From NCBI RefSeq assembly GCF_900114485.1, contig NZ_FOTF01000005.1:62001-126000 (forward strand): a stretch of 64,000 bases of DNA. The letters run 5' to 3'. Shown here one piece after another: positions 34,802 to 42,729 of this stretch; positions within the stretch are counted from its first letter, which is position 1; each line of letters starts with the position of its first letter. The notes under the pieces were generated by a model. It ran no database searches and was not told the DNA's origin. It saw only the letters and a list, made by a program, of their open reading frames with translations. This DNA comes from Loktanella salsilacus (lineage in GTDB: Bacteria; Pseudomonadota; Alphaproteobacteria; Rhodobacterales; Rhodobacteraceae). The position numbers and the translations under genes were made by a program.

Positions 34802-34827
34802 AGGGGGTCGCAGATTTGCGGCCCCCT
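34802..34827 (+). terminator. Terminator after the DJ-1/PfpI gene
   Basis: An 11-bp stem AGGGGGTCGCA / TGCGGCCCCCT (one G-T pair) with a GATT loop, followed by TTTTT. Confidence 0.92.
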
Positions 34828-34854
34828 TTTTCGTGTCCTGTCGTTATGTTTCGT

Positions 34855-34929
34855 CTCGGCTACGCCGAGCCGATCCATTGGGGGCTTTGCCCCCAAACCC
34901 CCAAGGTATTTTCAACCAGAAGAAGGGGG
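34855..34929 (-). repeat. Dispersed structured repeat, copy C (hairpin order swapped)
   Basis: Read on the minus strand: CCCCCTTCTTCTGGTTGAAA, ATACCTTGGGGG, then GGGGGC-AAA-GCCCCC, then CTCGGC-GTA-GCCGAG. The same two hairpins as the other copies are present but in the opposite order. It lies between convergent genes (DJ-1-like and the CDF transporter). Confidence 0.8.
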
Positions 34930-34932
34930 CAC

Positions 34933-35877
34933 CTAGGACCCATTCGTGTGATCGTGATCATGGACGATGGCAGGGGCATCGCCGATCAGCCCCGCCCCTT
35001 GGCAAGCGTGGCGGCTACATTCGATTTCCAGCGTCGTGTGCGCGATGCCATGAACGGTCAAAGACTGGCGCACCACGCTTTTAATCGCATCCGCCCGGCC
35101 CCACGCGCCAAGGTCCACCACGATATGCGCGTTCACCGCGCTGCGGTGTTCGTCGATCATCCACAGGTGGACATGGTGAACGTCGGCAACGCCGTCCACC
35201 GCGCGCATATCTGCAATGATCGCGTCAGCATTTGCCTCTGGCGGGCTGCCTAGCATCAGCAGGCGGATAACGTGGCCGATTTCGGAAAAGGATTGCCACA
35301 GGATGTAGCCCGCAATGCCCAGCGTCACGACAGGGTCGACCCACGTCCAGCCGAAGGTCAGGATCAGCACACCAGCGACAATAACACCGACAGACCCCAG
35401 CGCATCGCTGACGTTGTGCAGAAACGCGGCGCGGATGTTCATACTGTCTTTGCTCATCGTATAGGTCAGCGCGGCGGTGATAAGGTCAATGATCAGGGCA
35501 AAGCCCGCAATCCAGATCACCAGCCATCCGTTCACCCCTTCGGGCGTGATCAGGCGGGCGATGCCTTCGTAAACCAGCCAAAGTCCGATCACGATCAGCG
35601 TGGTGTAGTTGATCAGGGCGGCCACCACCTCTGCCCGCGCATAGCCAAACGTCATCTTAGCGTCCGCAGGGCGGCGCGCAATCTTGCGGGCACCAAATGC
35701 GATCACCAGCGCCAAGGCGTCCGACAAGTTGTGGATCGCATCCGCAATCAGCGCGAGGCTGCCTGACAGGATGCCGCCGATGATCTGCGCCACGGTCAGC
35801 GCAAGGTTCACGCCAACCGCCGCGGCGATGCGGCGGTCCCCCGCATTTGGGTCGACGTGATGATGATGTCCGGCCAT
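34933..35877 (-). CDS. Cation diffusion facilitator metal exporter
   Basis: A proton-coupled exporter of Zn, Co or a similar ion in the inner membrane. A His-rich N-terminus (GHHHHVD) precedes six helices. The metal-site motifs are ADAIHNLSDALAL in helix 2 and AAFLHNVSDALGS in helix 5, the HxxxD pairs of the Zn-transporting CDF group. The C-terminal cytoplasmic ferredoxin-like domain (about 205-290) contains VADVHHVHLWMIDEH, and a further His/Cys cluster (CSRHACQG, HDHDH) ends the 314-residue protein. Substrate is inferred from the motif as zinc or cobalt. It stands apart from tsaC by 43 bases on the same strand. Confidence 0.92.
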   Translation of the reverse strand: MAGHHHHVDPNAGDRRIAAAVGVNLALTVAQIIGGILSGSLALIADAIHNLSDALALVIAFGARKIARRPADAKMTFGYARAEVVAALINYTTLIVIGLWLVYEGIARLITPEGVNGWLVIWIAGFALIIDLITAALTYTMSKDSMNIRAAFLHNVSDALGSVGVIVAGVLILTFGWTWVDPVVTLGIAGYILWQSFSEIGHVIRLLMLGSPPEANADAIIADMRAVDGVADVHHVHLWMIDEHRSAVNAHIVVDLGAWGRADAIKSVVRQSLTVHGIAHTTLEIECSRHACQGAGLIGDAPAIVHDHDHTNGS

Positions 35878-35920
35878 ATGTGTCCCCTTTGATCATCAAC
35901 GCCGCAAAGCGGTCATCGGT

Positions 35921-36889
35921 TCAGCTGCGCGGTGCCGCGGCCCGCCGCAAGCGGTCATTAATCGCCGCCCCAAGACCATGCTCTGGCACAGGCGCAACTG
36001 CAATCGCCTGCGCCCCCATGGCATCCAGCTGGTGCAGGCGGTCAAATAGGTTTGTTGCCGCCTCAACCAGATCGCCCGCCGCCGACAGCGTCAAATCGCC
36101 CGCGACGGGGCCGAACCCCAGCATGACTTCGCCGGGCCGCGCATGGGTCGCATCCAGTCGCACCGTGCCCTGCGGCGCATAATGGCTGGCCAACATCCCC
36201 GGCGCGGTGATCGCGGCAGTGCCGCTTGGGCGGCTCAAAGGCTGGCCCAAAGCGGCCTCTAACGCCTCTGCCGCGACGCCGCCGGCGCGCAGCAGGACCG
36301 GATCGCCTGTCACATCAACAATCGTCGATTCAACGCCGACACCGCAGGCACCGCCATCGACAACGCCGCCGATCCGCCCCGCGAGCCCCGCCATGACATG
36401 CGCCGCCGTCGTCGGGCTGATCCGGCCAGAGGGGTTCGCGCTAGGGGCCGCCACCGGTCCACCAAAGGCCCGCAGCAGGCCCTGCGCCACCGGATGATCC
36501 GGCACCCGCACCGCAAGCGTCGTCAGCCCTGCCGTCACCAGTGTCGAAATTCCCGCATCCGGCCGGAGCGGCAACACCAGCGTCAGCGCGCCGGGCCAAA
36601 ATGCCTGCGCCAAACGGTAAGCCTGCGGGGTAAACGTCACCAACGCCTCTGCCGCGGCCAAATCGGCCACATGTACGATCAACGGATTGAAACTGGGCCG
36701 CCCTTTGGCCGCATAAATCCCAGCCACCGCGTCAGAGCGTCGCGCATCAGCCCCAAGCCCGTAGACGGTTTCCGTCGGAAACGCGACCAAACCGCCATCG
36801 GATAAGACCTTTGCCGCATTTGTCAGCCCCGCATCATCCGCAAGGAAGACGGCAGTTTCTGACGTGGCGTTGTCATTGCGTGATTGCAT
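35921..36889 (-). CDS. tsaC: L-threonylcarbamoyladenylate synthase (Sua5 type)
   Basis: Makes threonylcarbamoyl-AMP for the t6A37 modification of tRNAs that read ANN codons. The N-terminal YrdC domain (about 15-200) has KVLSDGGLVAFPTETVYGLG, KGRPSFNPLIVHV and SANPSGRISPTTA, all diagnostic. The C-terminal Sua5 domain (about 245-322, SHYAPQGTVRLD onward) marks the longer two-domain enzyme, 322 residues. The start at 36889 (MQSRNDNATSET) has AAGGTAG about eight bases upstream; the open frame extends 28 codons further into the intergenic region. Confidence 0.94.
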   Translation of the reverse strand: MQSRNDNATSETAVFLADDAGLTNAAKVLSDGGLVAFPTETVYGLGADARRSDAVAGIYAAKGRPSFNPLIVHVADLAAAEALVTFTPQAYRLAQAFWPGALTLVLPLRPDAGISTLVTAGLTTLAVRVPDHPVAQGLLRAFGGPVAAPSANPSGRISPTTAAHVMAGLAGRIGGVVDGGACGVGVESTIVDVTGDPVLLRAGGVAAEALEAALGQPLSRPSGTAAITAPGMLASHYAPQGTVRLDATHARPGEVMLGFGPVAGDLTLSAAGDLVEAATNLFDRLHQLDAMGAQAIAVAPVPEHGLGAAINDRLRRAAAPRS

Positions 36890-36971
36890 GGTGCGGCTAC
36901 CTTGGTCAGGATCGCGCCTGCATACCGCCGCGCCACGACCTTGCCAAGCACGCCTCAGGAGGAGCCGACCC

Positions 36972-38675
36972 ATGCCCTACCGCGCCCCCGTTTCCGATTT
37001 CCGCTTTTTGCTGGACCACGTCACCGATTTCGCCGCTGTCACCGCGACTGATAAGTTCAGCGAAGCGACACCGGATATGACCGACGCTATCCTAACCGAG
37101 GCCGCCAAGATGTGCGAAGCGGTGCTTGCCCCGCTGAACCGCGCGGGCGATTTGCACCCTGCCCGTCTGGAAAACGGCGTCGTGCGCACATCGCCGGGGT
37201 TTGCGGACGGTTACAAGGCCATTGCCGACGGCGGCTGGATTGGCATGTCTGCCGATCCGGACAACGGCGGCATGGGCCTGCCGATGACGCTCACCACCGC
37301 TGTGAACGACATGATGTCCGCGGCCTGCTTGTCGCTGCAACTGAACCCGCTGATGACCCAAGGCCAGATCGAAGCGCTGGAACATCACGCCTCTCAGGAC
37401 CTGCGCGATCTGTATATCCCCAAGCTGATATCTGGCGAATGGTGCGGCACCATGAACCTGACAGAGCCGCAGGCAGGTTCGGACGTCGGCGCGCTGCGGT
37501 CCAAGGCCGTGGATAACGGCGATGGGACTTATGCGATCTCCGGCCAGAAGATTTATATCTCTTGGGCCGATAACGATTTCACCGAAAACGTCTGCCACCT
37601 TGTGCTGGCCCGCTTGCCGGACGGCGTGCCGGGCACCAAGGGCATCAGCCTGTTTCTGGTGCCAAAGTTCATCCCCGATGCGGATGGCAACCCCGGCACA
37701 CAAAACAGCCTGCGCGTCGTCAGCTTGGAACATAAGCTTGGCCTGCACGGCAGCCCAACGGCTGTGATGGAATACGACGGTGCCACCGGCTGGATGGTCG
37801 GGCCGGAAAACGGCGGCATGGCGGCGATGTTCACCATGATGAACAACGCCCGCCTTGGTGTCGGCACCCAAGGTATCGGCGTCGCTGAAGGCGCATATCA
37901 GCACGCGCTTTACTACGCCCAAGACCGCAAGCAAGGCAAAGCCGGCGGCTCTGGCAGCATCATCGAACATGCCGACGTGCGCCGCATGCTGGCCGAGATG
38001 AAGTCCGACATCTTTGCCGCCCGCGCCATAGCCATGATGTGCGCCTGCGCCATCGACATGACCACCGCCACCGGCGACGACACATGGCGTGCCCGGGCCG
38101 CGTTCCTGACACCGATTGCCAAAGCCTTTGGCACCGATACAGGCATCAAGGTCGCATCGACCGGCGTGCAGGTCCACGGCGGCATGGGTTTTGTCGAGGA
38201 AACCGGCGCGGCCCAATTTCTGCGCGACGTGCGCGTCACCGCGATCTATGAAGGCACCAACGGTATCCAAGCGATGGACCTTGTCGCACGCAAACTGATG
38301 GACGGCGGTGAAGCGGCACGTCTGCTGATCGAGGAAATCCAAGCCGGATCAGAGGCCGCCCGCAGCAGCCACAAGGAACTGGCCGAAGCTGTCTGGCAGG
38401 CCGCCGAAGACCTGCGCGAAACCACCGATTGGCTGGTTGCGCAGACCGACCTGAACCAGCGCTTTGCAGGGGCTGTCCCGTATCTGGCGGCCTTCGCCCG
38501 CGTGCTGGGCGGCCATGCCCACCTTGCCGCTGCGATCCACGGCGACGCGGCCCGCGCGCGTTTGGCCACCTTCTACATACGCCGCCTGCTGCCAGAGGTA
38601 TCAGGCCTGCTGGCCCATGTGCGCGAAGGTGCAGATGACCTACTGGCGATCACACCAGAAGACTTGGCCGCCTAA
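36972..38675 (+). CDS. dmdC: Acyl-CoA dehydrogenase, DmdC type (3-methylmercaptopropionyl-CoA dehydrogenase-like)
   Basis: FAD enzyme introducing a 2,3-double bond into an acyl-CoA. The 567-residue long form (about 180 residues longer than typical acyl-CoA dehydrogenases) starts MPYRAPVSDFRFLLDHVTDF, the N-terminus I recall from DmdC of Roseobacter DMSP demethylation. Motifs include TEPQAGSDVGALRSKA, QKIYISWADNDFTENV, NNARLGVGTQGIGVAE and the catalytic-base region VTAIYEGTNGIQAMDL. An extra C-terminal domain (about 450-567) is present. DmdC acts on methylthiopropionyl-CoA, but roseobacters have several paralogues with wider acyl range and no other dmd gene lies here, so the substrate is uncertain. 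Ribosome site AGGAGG. Confidence 0.8.
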   Translation: MPYRAPVSDFRFLLDHVTDFAAVTATDKFSEATPDMTDAILTEAAKMCEAVLAPLNRAGDLHPARLENGVVRTSPGFADGYKAIADGGWIGMSADPDNGGMGLPMTLTTAVNDMMSAACLSLQLNPLMTQGQIEALEHHASQDLRDLYIPKLISGEWCGTMNLTEPQAGSDVGALRSKAVDNGDGTYAISGQKIYISWADNDFTENVCHLVLARLPDGVPGTKGISLFLVPKFIPDADGNPGTQNSLRVVSLEHKLGLHGSPTAVMEYDGATGWMVGPENGGMAAMFTMMNNARLGVGTQGIGVAEGAYQHALYYAQDRKQGKAGGSGSIIEHADVRRMLAEMKSDIFAARAIAMMCACAIDMTTATGDDTWRARAAFLTPIAKAFGTDTGIKVASTGVQVHGGMGFVEETGAAQFLRDVRVTAIYEGTNGIQAMDLVARKLMDGGEAARLLIEEIQAGSEAARSSHKELAEAVWQAAEDLRETTDWLVAQTDLNQRFAGAVPYLAAFARVLGGHAHLAAAIHGDAARARLATFYIRRLLPEVSGLLAHVREGADDLLAITPEDLAA

Positions 38676-38718
38676 AAATGCCTGTCGCGGGGGCCGATGC
38701 CCCTGCGACACCGTGACG

Positions 38719-38748
38719 AGGCGCGCTGTTATAATAACACGTGCGCCT
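38719..38748. terminator. Hairpin after the DmdC-type gene
   Basis: AGGCGC...GCGCCT encloses a second palindrome TGTTA-TAA-TAACA, giving a long stem with one bulge. There is no U-tract. It may be a terminator for the dehydrogenase or an upstream element of the rhodanese gene. Confidence 0.45.
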
Positions 38749-38758
38749 TGCTGCAGGC

Positions 38759-38786
38759 TGATATATATTGAATCTTGAATATATCA
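38759..38786 (+). promoter_or_regulatory. AT-rich inverted repeat before the rhodanese gene (operator candidate)
   Basis: TGATATAT-N12-ATATATCA with two direct TTGAAT units in the spacer, ending 13 bases before the ATG. It stands out sharply in this GC-rich window. Rhodanese genes in related bacteria are often controlled by ArsR-type persulfide sensors (BigR/SqrR) that bind AT-rich palindromes; the regulator here is not identified. Confidence 0.5.
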
Positions 38787-38799
38787 GTCAGGATTCCCC

Positions 38800-39150
38800 A
38801 TGGCCTATACCGAAAAATTCCAATCCCTTGCCGATGCCGCCCGCGCCAAGGTCGATGAAGTCGCCCCGGCAGACGTCGCCGCGTTAATCGCAGACGGCGC
38901 GATCGCCCTTGATATCCGTGACCCGGACGAGCACGCCAAGGACCATATCCCCGGATCGCTGAACATCAGCCGCGGCAAGCTAGAGATGAACGTCGAAGAG
39001 GCCCTGCCCGATCTGGACCGCGTCATCCTGTGCTATTGCAACGCCAATAATCGCGGCGCGCTGTCGGCAGCCAGCCTGCGCGATATGGGCTACACCAACG
39101 CCCGCTTTATCGGTGGCGGCCTGAATGCATGGCGCAAACTGCCCGCCTAA
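38800..39150 (+). CDS. Rhodanese-domain protein
   Basis: A 116-residue single rhodanese domain with a short helical N-terminus. The features are ALIADGAIALDIRDPDEHAK, HIPGSLNISRGKLE and the active-site loop LCYCNANNRGALSA. The second Cys (CNANNR) is the expected persulfide-forming residue, with the terminal Arg of the six-residue loop conserved. A second Cys two residues earlier (CYC) could resolve a disulphide. It probably moves sulfane sulfur in the cytosol or acts in sulfide detoxification. It is monocistronic and preceded by a conspicuous AT-rich inverted repeat. The ribosome region AGGATTCCCC precedes the ATG. Confidence 0.9.
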   Translation: MAYTEKFQSLADAARAKVDEVAPADVAALIADGAIALDIRDPDEHAKDHIPGSLNISRGKLEMNVEEALPDLDRVILCYCNANNRGALSAASLRDMGYTNARFIGGGLNAWRKLPA

Positions 39151-39179
39151 GGCAGCAAAGGCGCGTCGACTTCGCGCGC

Positions 39180-39959
39180 TTATTCCGTCCGCGGCGGCGA
39201 CAGGAAACTGGTCGCCGCAGCATCCGCCAATAGCGGGGCAGAGTTATCCTTCAACGCGACCCCCGATGTGCCGAGCACTTGGGCCTGAGCATACAGATAG
39301 GCAAACCGCGCGGCGGCATGACCCGGCAATAGCCCCGCAGGGCGCACGTTAGAAATACAGTTGCGCCGCGCATCGCTTAGCCCCGGGCCGGGGTTTTGCG
39401 TAAAATATAACCCCAGCGAATCCGGCGAGGACAGCCCCGGCCGCTCCCCGATCAGCACCAGGACCGCCGCTGCATCCATTGCGGCCGCAATGTCATCACC
39501 AATCGCCACCCGCCCCTGCACCGCAATGACCGGGGCGGACATCCGCACCCCCGGCATCTGCGCCATCAAGGCCGCGACCATCGCTGCCGCGTGATCCTGC
39601 ACCGCCCGTGACGACAGCCCGTCGGCGATAACAATCGCCAATTCCGGCGCATCACCCGGCAATGCGGCCCCTGCCGCCAACCGCCGCCCCTTGTCCGGGT
39701 GGCGCAGATAATCGGCGCGGTCCACTGCCTGCGACTGAACAGTCAGCGCTGGCAAAACCCCGTCGATCGCGCCCAAATCCGCCACCAAGCGCGCCACATC
39801 CAGCGGCTGATGCACCGCATCGCGGGCCTGTGCATGGGCCATCTGGAACGCCAGCAGTTCTGCCGTCGGCAGGCTGACGCCTGCCCGCCCCATCCCGATT
39901 CGCGCATCGGTAAAGCGGCGCAAGCTGCGCCACGGATTATCTGTGACCCGATTATCCAT
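39180..39959 (-). CDS. eutC: Ethanolamine ammonia-lyase small subunit
   Basis: The adenosylcobalamin-binding subunit of the enzyme that splits ethanolamine into acetaldehyde and ammonia. 259 residues. Conserved stretches are FTDARIGMGRAGVSLPTAEL, LAIVIADGLSSRAVQ, VLIGERPGLSSPDSLGLYFT and CISNVRPAGL, matching EutC. The start at 39959 overlaps the end of eutB by eight bases, so translation is coupled. The open frame extends 15 codons upstream inside eutB. No shell, reactivase (eutA) or cobalamin adenosyltransferase gene is adjacent. Confidence 0.95.
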   Translation of the reverse strand: MDNRVTDNPWRSLRRFTDARIGMGRAGVSLPTAELLAFQMAHAQARDAVHQPLDVARLVADLGAIDGVLPALTVQSQAVDRADYLRHPDKGRRLAAGAALPGDAPELAIVIADGLSSRAVQDHAAAMVAALMAQMPGVRMSAPVIAVQGRVAIGDDIAAAMDAAAVLVLIGERPGLSSPDSLGLYFTQNPGPGLSDARRNCISNVRPAGLLPGHAAARFAYLYAQAQVLGTSGVALKDNSAPLLADAAATSFLSPPRTE

Positions 39960-41352
39960 GCGCCGCCCCCGCAAGCCGCTTGGCAAAACCATCCGGCATG
40001 CCATCGCCCAGCCGGAACCCGTCCGCGCTGTCCATGATTCCCATGCGCGCCAGCCAAGCGTCGAACTCTGGCGCAGGTTTCAGCCCCAAGGCGCGGCGCA
40101 AATAAAGGGCATCATGGAACGATGTTGACTGATAATTAAGCATAATATCGTCGGACCCCGGCACGCCCATGATAAAACTGACGCCCGCGACGCCCAGCAA
40201 AGTCATCAGACTGTCGACATCGTTCTGATCCGCTTCGGCGTGGTTGGTATAGCAAATGTCGCAGCCCATCGGCAGGCCCAGCAGCTTGCCGCAGAAATGA
40301 TCCTCTAGCCCCGCCCGCGCGATTTCCCGCCCATCATACAAGTATTCCGGCCCGATAAAGCCGACGACAGTGTTCACCAACAGCGGATCGTAATGCCGCG
40401 CCACGGCATAGGCGCGCGCCTCGCAGGTTTGTTGATCAAGGCCGTGATTCGCGCCTGCAGACAGGGACGATCCCTGCCCCGTTTCGAAATACATCACGTT
40501 CGTCCCGACCGTCCCGCGCCCCAATCCCAAGGCCGCATCCTGCGCCTGCGCCAAATGATCCAGCGTAAAACCAAAGGCATCATTGGTGCCCTGCGTGCCG
40601 CCAACGCTTTGAAACACCAGATCGACCGGCGCGCCTGCGGTGATGCAGTCCAGCGTATTGGTCACATGCGTCAGCACGCAGGACTGGGTCGGGATGCCGT
40701 ACCCGTCGATGATATCCGCCATCAGATGCAGCAACCGCCCCGCCTGTGCGACATTGTCCGTCGCTGGGTTGATCCCGATCACCGCATCGCCGCCCGCATA
40801 CATCAATCCGTCCAGAATCGACGCCGCGATCCCGTTCACATCGTCGACCGGATGGTTCGGCTGCACCCGCGTCGACAGCCGCCCGGGCAGGCCGATGGTA
40901 CCCCGAAACGCCGTCGTCACGCGGCACTTTTGCGCGACAAGGATCAAGTCCTGATTACGCATGATCTTGCAGACCGCCGCTGCCATCTCTGGCGTCAGAC
41001 CGGGGCGCAGGGCCGCCAGCACCGCAGGCGTCGCTAGATCCGACAGCAGCCAGTCACGAAAATCGCCCACCGTCAGATGCGCCACAGGCGCAAAGGCCGC
41101 CGCGTCATGTGTATCAATGATCAGCCGGGTGACATCGTCATCCTCGTAGGGAATCAGCGCCTCCTCCAGAAACCGCTGCAACGGCACATCCGCCAGCACC
41201 GCCTGCGCGGCGGCCCGGTCTTGCGCGCTGGTCGCCGCGACACCGGCCAGCCGGTCCCCCGCCCGGTCAGGCGTCGCCCGCGCCATCACCTGCGCCAGCG
41301 TATCATAGCGCCAAACCTGCCCCCCAAGGGTCGTGCGATAGCGGCTTTGCAT
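39952..41352 (-). CDS. eutB: Ethanolamine ammonia-lyase large subunit
   Basis: The catalytic TIM-barrel subunit that, with EutC and adenosylcobalamin, deaminates ethanolamine in the cytosol. 466 residues. EutB motifs include GRLSTRVQPNHPVDDVNGIA, DGLMYAGGDAVIGINPATDN, SVGGTQGTNDAFGF, MYFETGQGSSLSAGANHG and CDICYTNHAEADQNDVDSLM. Ethanolamine from phospholipid head groups would supply carbon and nitrogen; acetaldehyde must be handled by genes elsewhere. It is divergent from the ABC importer at 41549, with 196 bases between, which should contain both promoters. Confidence 0.96.
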   Translation of the reverse strand: MQSRYRTTLGGQVWRYDTLAQVMARATPDRAGDRLAGVAATSAQDRAAAQAVLADVPLQRFLEEALIPYEDDDVTRLIIDTHDAAAFAPVAHLTVGDFRDWLLSDLATPAVLAALRPGLTPEMAAAVCKIMRNQDLILVAQKCRVTTAFRGTIGLPGRLSTRVQPNHPVDDVNGIAASILDGLMYAGGDAVIGINPATDNVAQAGRLLHLMADIIDGYGIPTQSCVLTHVTNTLDCITAGAPVDLVFQSVGGTQGTNDAFGFTLDHLAQAQDAALGLGRGTVGTNVMYFETGQGSSLSAGANHGLDQQTCEARAYAVARHYDPLLVNTVVGFIGPEYLYDGREIARAGLEDHFCGKLLGLPMGCDICYTNHAEADQNDVDSLMTLLGVAGVSFIMGVPGSDDIMLNYQSTSFHDALYLRRALGLKPAPEFDAWLARMGIMDSADGFRLGDGMPDGFAKRLAGAAHG

Positions 41353-41548
41353 TGCCTGATCCTTTGGCTGTTCGCTGCCATCCTACGCACGCAAGCAGAA
41401 ACGAAAAGCCCCCAGCGCCGCGAAATCAATGCGCCATTCCAAACGTCTTGCTTTCAAAAAATCCGCCGTTAACCTCTGTCACATGAATGTCATCGGGCGG
41501 GTCTAACCGCAGCCGGTACGACACCCGCAATCATGATCGGAGTATCCC

Positions 41549-42649
41549 ATGATCTCGAAAACTGCCCTGATGGCGACCGTCAGCACCCTGTCGATGCTGA
41601 TCGCGCCACTGGCCCACGCCCAGTCGGACGAGCTGATCGCCGCCGCCAACGCCGAAGGCCGTCTGACCACCATCGCCCTGCCCCACAGCTGGTGCGGCTA
41701 CGGCGACGTGATTGCCGGCTTCAAGGCGAAATACCCCGATATCGAAGTGAACGAGCTGAACCCAGACGCCGGTTCCGCAGACGAGATTGAAGCGATTCGC
41801 GCCAACGTCGGCAACACCGGCCCGCAGGCGCCTGACGTGATCGACGTCGGCCTGTCCTTTGGCCCCGCCGCCACCGAAGAAGGTCTGGTTCAGCCTTACA
41901 AAGTCGCCACTTGGGACAGCATCCCAGACGGCGCAAAAGACGCTGACGGCAACTGGTATGGCGATTACTACGGCGTCATGTCGTTCCTCGTGAACACCGA
42001 TCTGATCGACAACGTGCCGACATCCTTCGCGGACCTGCTTAAGCCTGAATACGCTGGTGCCGTCGCACTGGCCGGTGATCCACGCGCATCCAACCAAGCG
42101 ATCCTTGCCGTCATGGCCGCTGGCATGGCGCAGGGCGCAGAGCCGGGCGAAGCCGCAGCAAAAGCTGGCATGGAATACTTTGCCGAAATGAACAAAGTCG
42201 GCAACTTCGTCCCCGTCATCGGCAAGGCAGGCACACTGGCACAGGGCACGACGCCCATCGTGATCGAGTGGGATTACAACGCATTGGCATCCCGCGACAC
42301 CCTGCAGGGCAACCCCCCGGTCGAGGTTGTCGTGCCTTCTGACGCCGTCCTTGCTGGTGTCTACGTGCAGGCGATCAGCGCCCACGCGCCGCAGCCGAAC
42401 GCCGCCAAGCTTTGGATGGAATACCTGTATTCCGACGAAGGTCAGCTGGGCTGGCTGGCGGGCTACTGCCACCCGATCCGCTTTAACGATCTGGCCAAAG
42501 CAGGATCGATCCCGCAGGACCTGCTGGACGCCCTGCCGCCAGCTGCCAGCTACGAGGCAGCCGTGTTCCCGACCCTTGATCAGGTGAATGCGAACTCTGC
42601 TGCTGTTGTTGCCGAATGGGACAGCATTGTCGGCGCAAACGTCCAGTAA
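41549..42649 (+). CDS. ABC importer substrate-binding protein (spermidine/putrescine/Fe3+-type)
   Basis: A periplasmic binding protein of 366 residues. The signal peptide is MISKTALMATVSTLSMLIAP with a LAHAQ-type cleavage site near residue 25. The mature protein is of the SBP type used by polyamine, ferric and 2-aminoethylphosphonate importers: ALPHSWCGYGDVIAGF, DVIDVGLSFGP, WYGDYYGVMSFLVNTDL, WMEYLYSDEGQLGWLAGYCH. Two cysteines (SWCGY and GYCHP) may pair. CGGAGT is the ribosome site. It is the first gene of a complete importer. The ligand is unknown; the adjacent GMC oxidoreductase and CoA-transferase-like genes suggest a catabolic substrate rather than iron. Confidence 0.88.
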   Translation: MISKTALMATVSTLSMLIAPLAHAQSDELIAAANAEGRLTTIALPHSWCGYGDVIAGFKAKYPDIEVNELNPDAGSADEIEAIRANVGNTGPQAPDVIDVGLSFGPAATEEGLVQPYKVATWDSIPDGAKDADGNWYGDYYGVMSFLVNTDLIDNVPTSFADLLKPEYAGAVALAGDPRASNQAILAVMAAGMAQGAEPGEAAAKAGMEYFAEMNKVGNFVPVIGKAGTLAQGTTPIVIEWDYNALASRDTLQGNPPVEVVVPSDAVLAGVYVQAISAHAPQPNAAKLWMEYLYSDEGQLGWLAGYCHPIRFNDLAKAGSIPQDLLDALPPAASYEAAVFPTLDQVNANSAAVVAEWDSIVGANVQ

Positions 42650-42666
42650 CATCTTGACAAGACAGC

Positions 42667-42697
42667 GCGTTCCCCGGACCACCCGGGGAACGCTTTT
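42667..42697 (+). terminator. Attenuating hairpin between binding-protein and permease genes
   Basis: An 11-bp stem GCGTTCCCCGG / CCGGGGAACGC with an ACCAC loop, followed by TTTT. Such hairpins between the binding-protein gene and its permeases usually keep the binding protein in excess. Confidence 0.85.
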
Positions 42698-42729
42698 CGT
42701 TTCGACGCACGTCCAACTCACGGGGTTTC

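Noticed and set aside
37092-38342. 416-codon minus-strand frame inside the DmdC-type gene
   Set aside because: Shadow frame; acyl-CoA dehydrogenase motifs are on the plus strand.
41531-42721. 396-codon minus-strand frame opposite the binding-protein gene
   Set aside because: The plus strand encodes a clear signal peptide and SBP motifs. The minus-strand product is a shadow of Val/Gly/His-rich codons.
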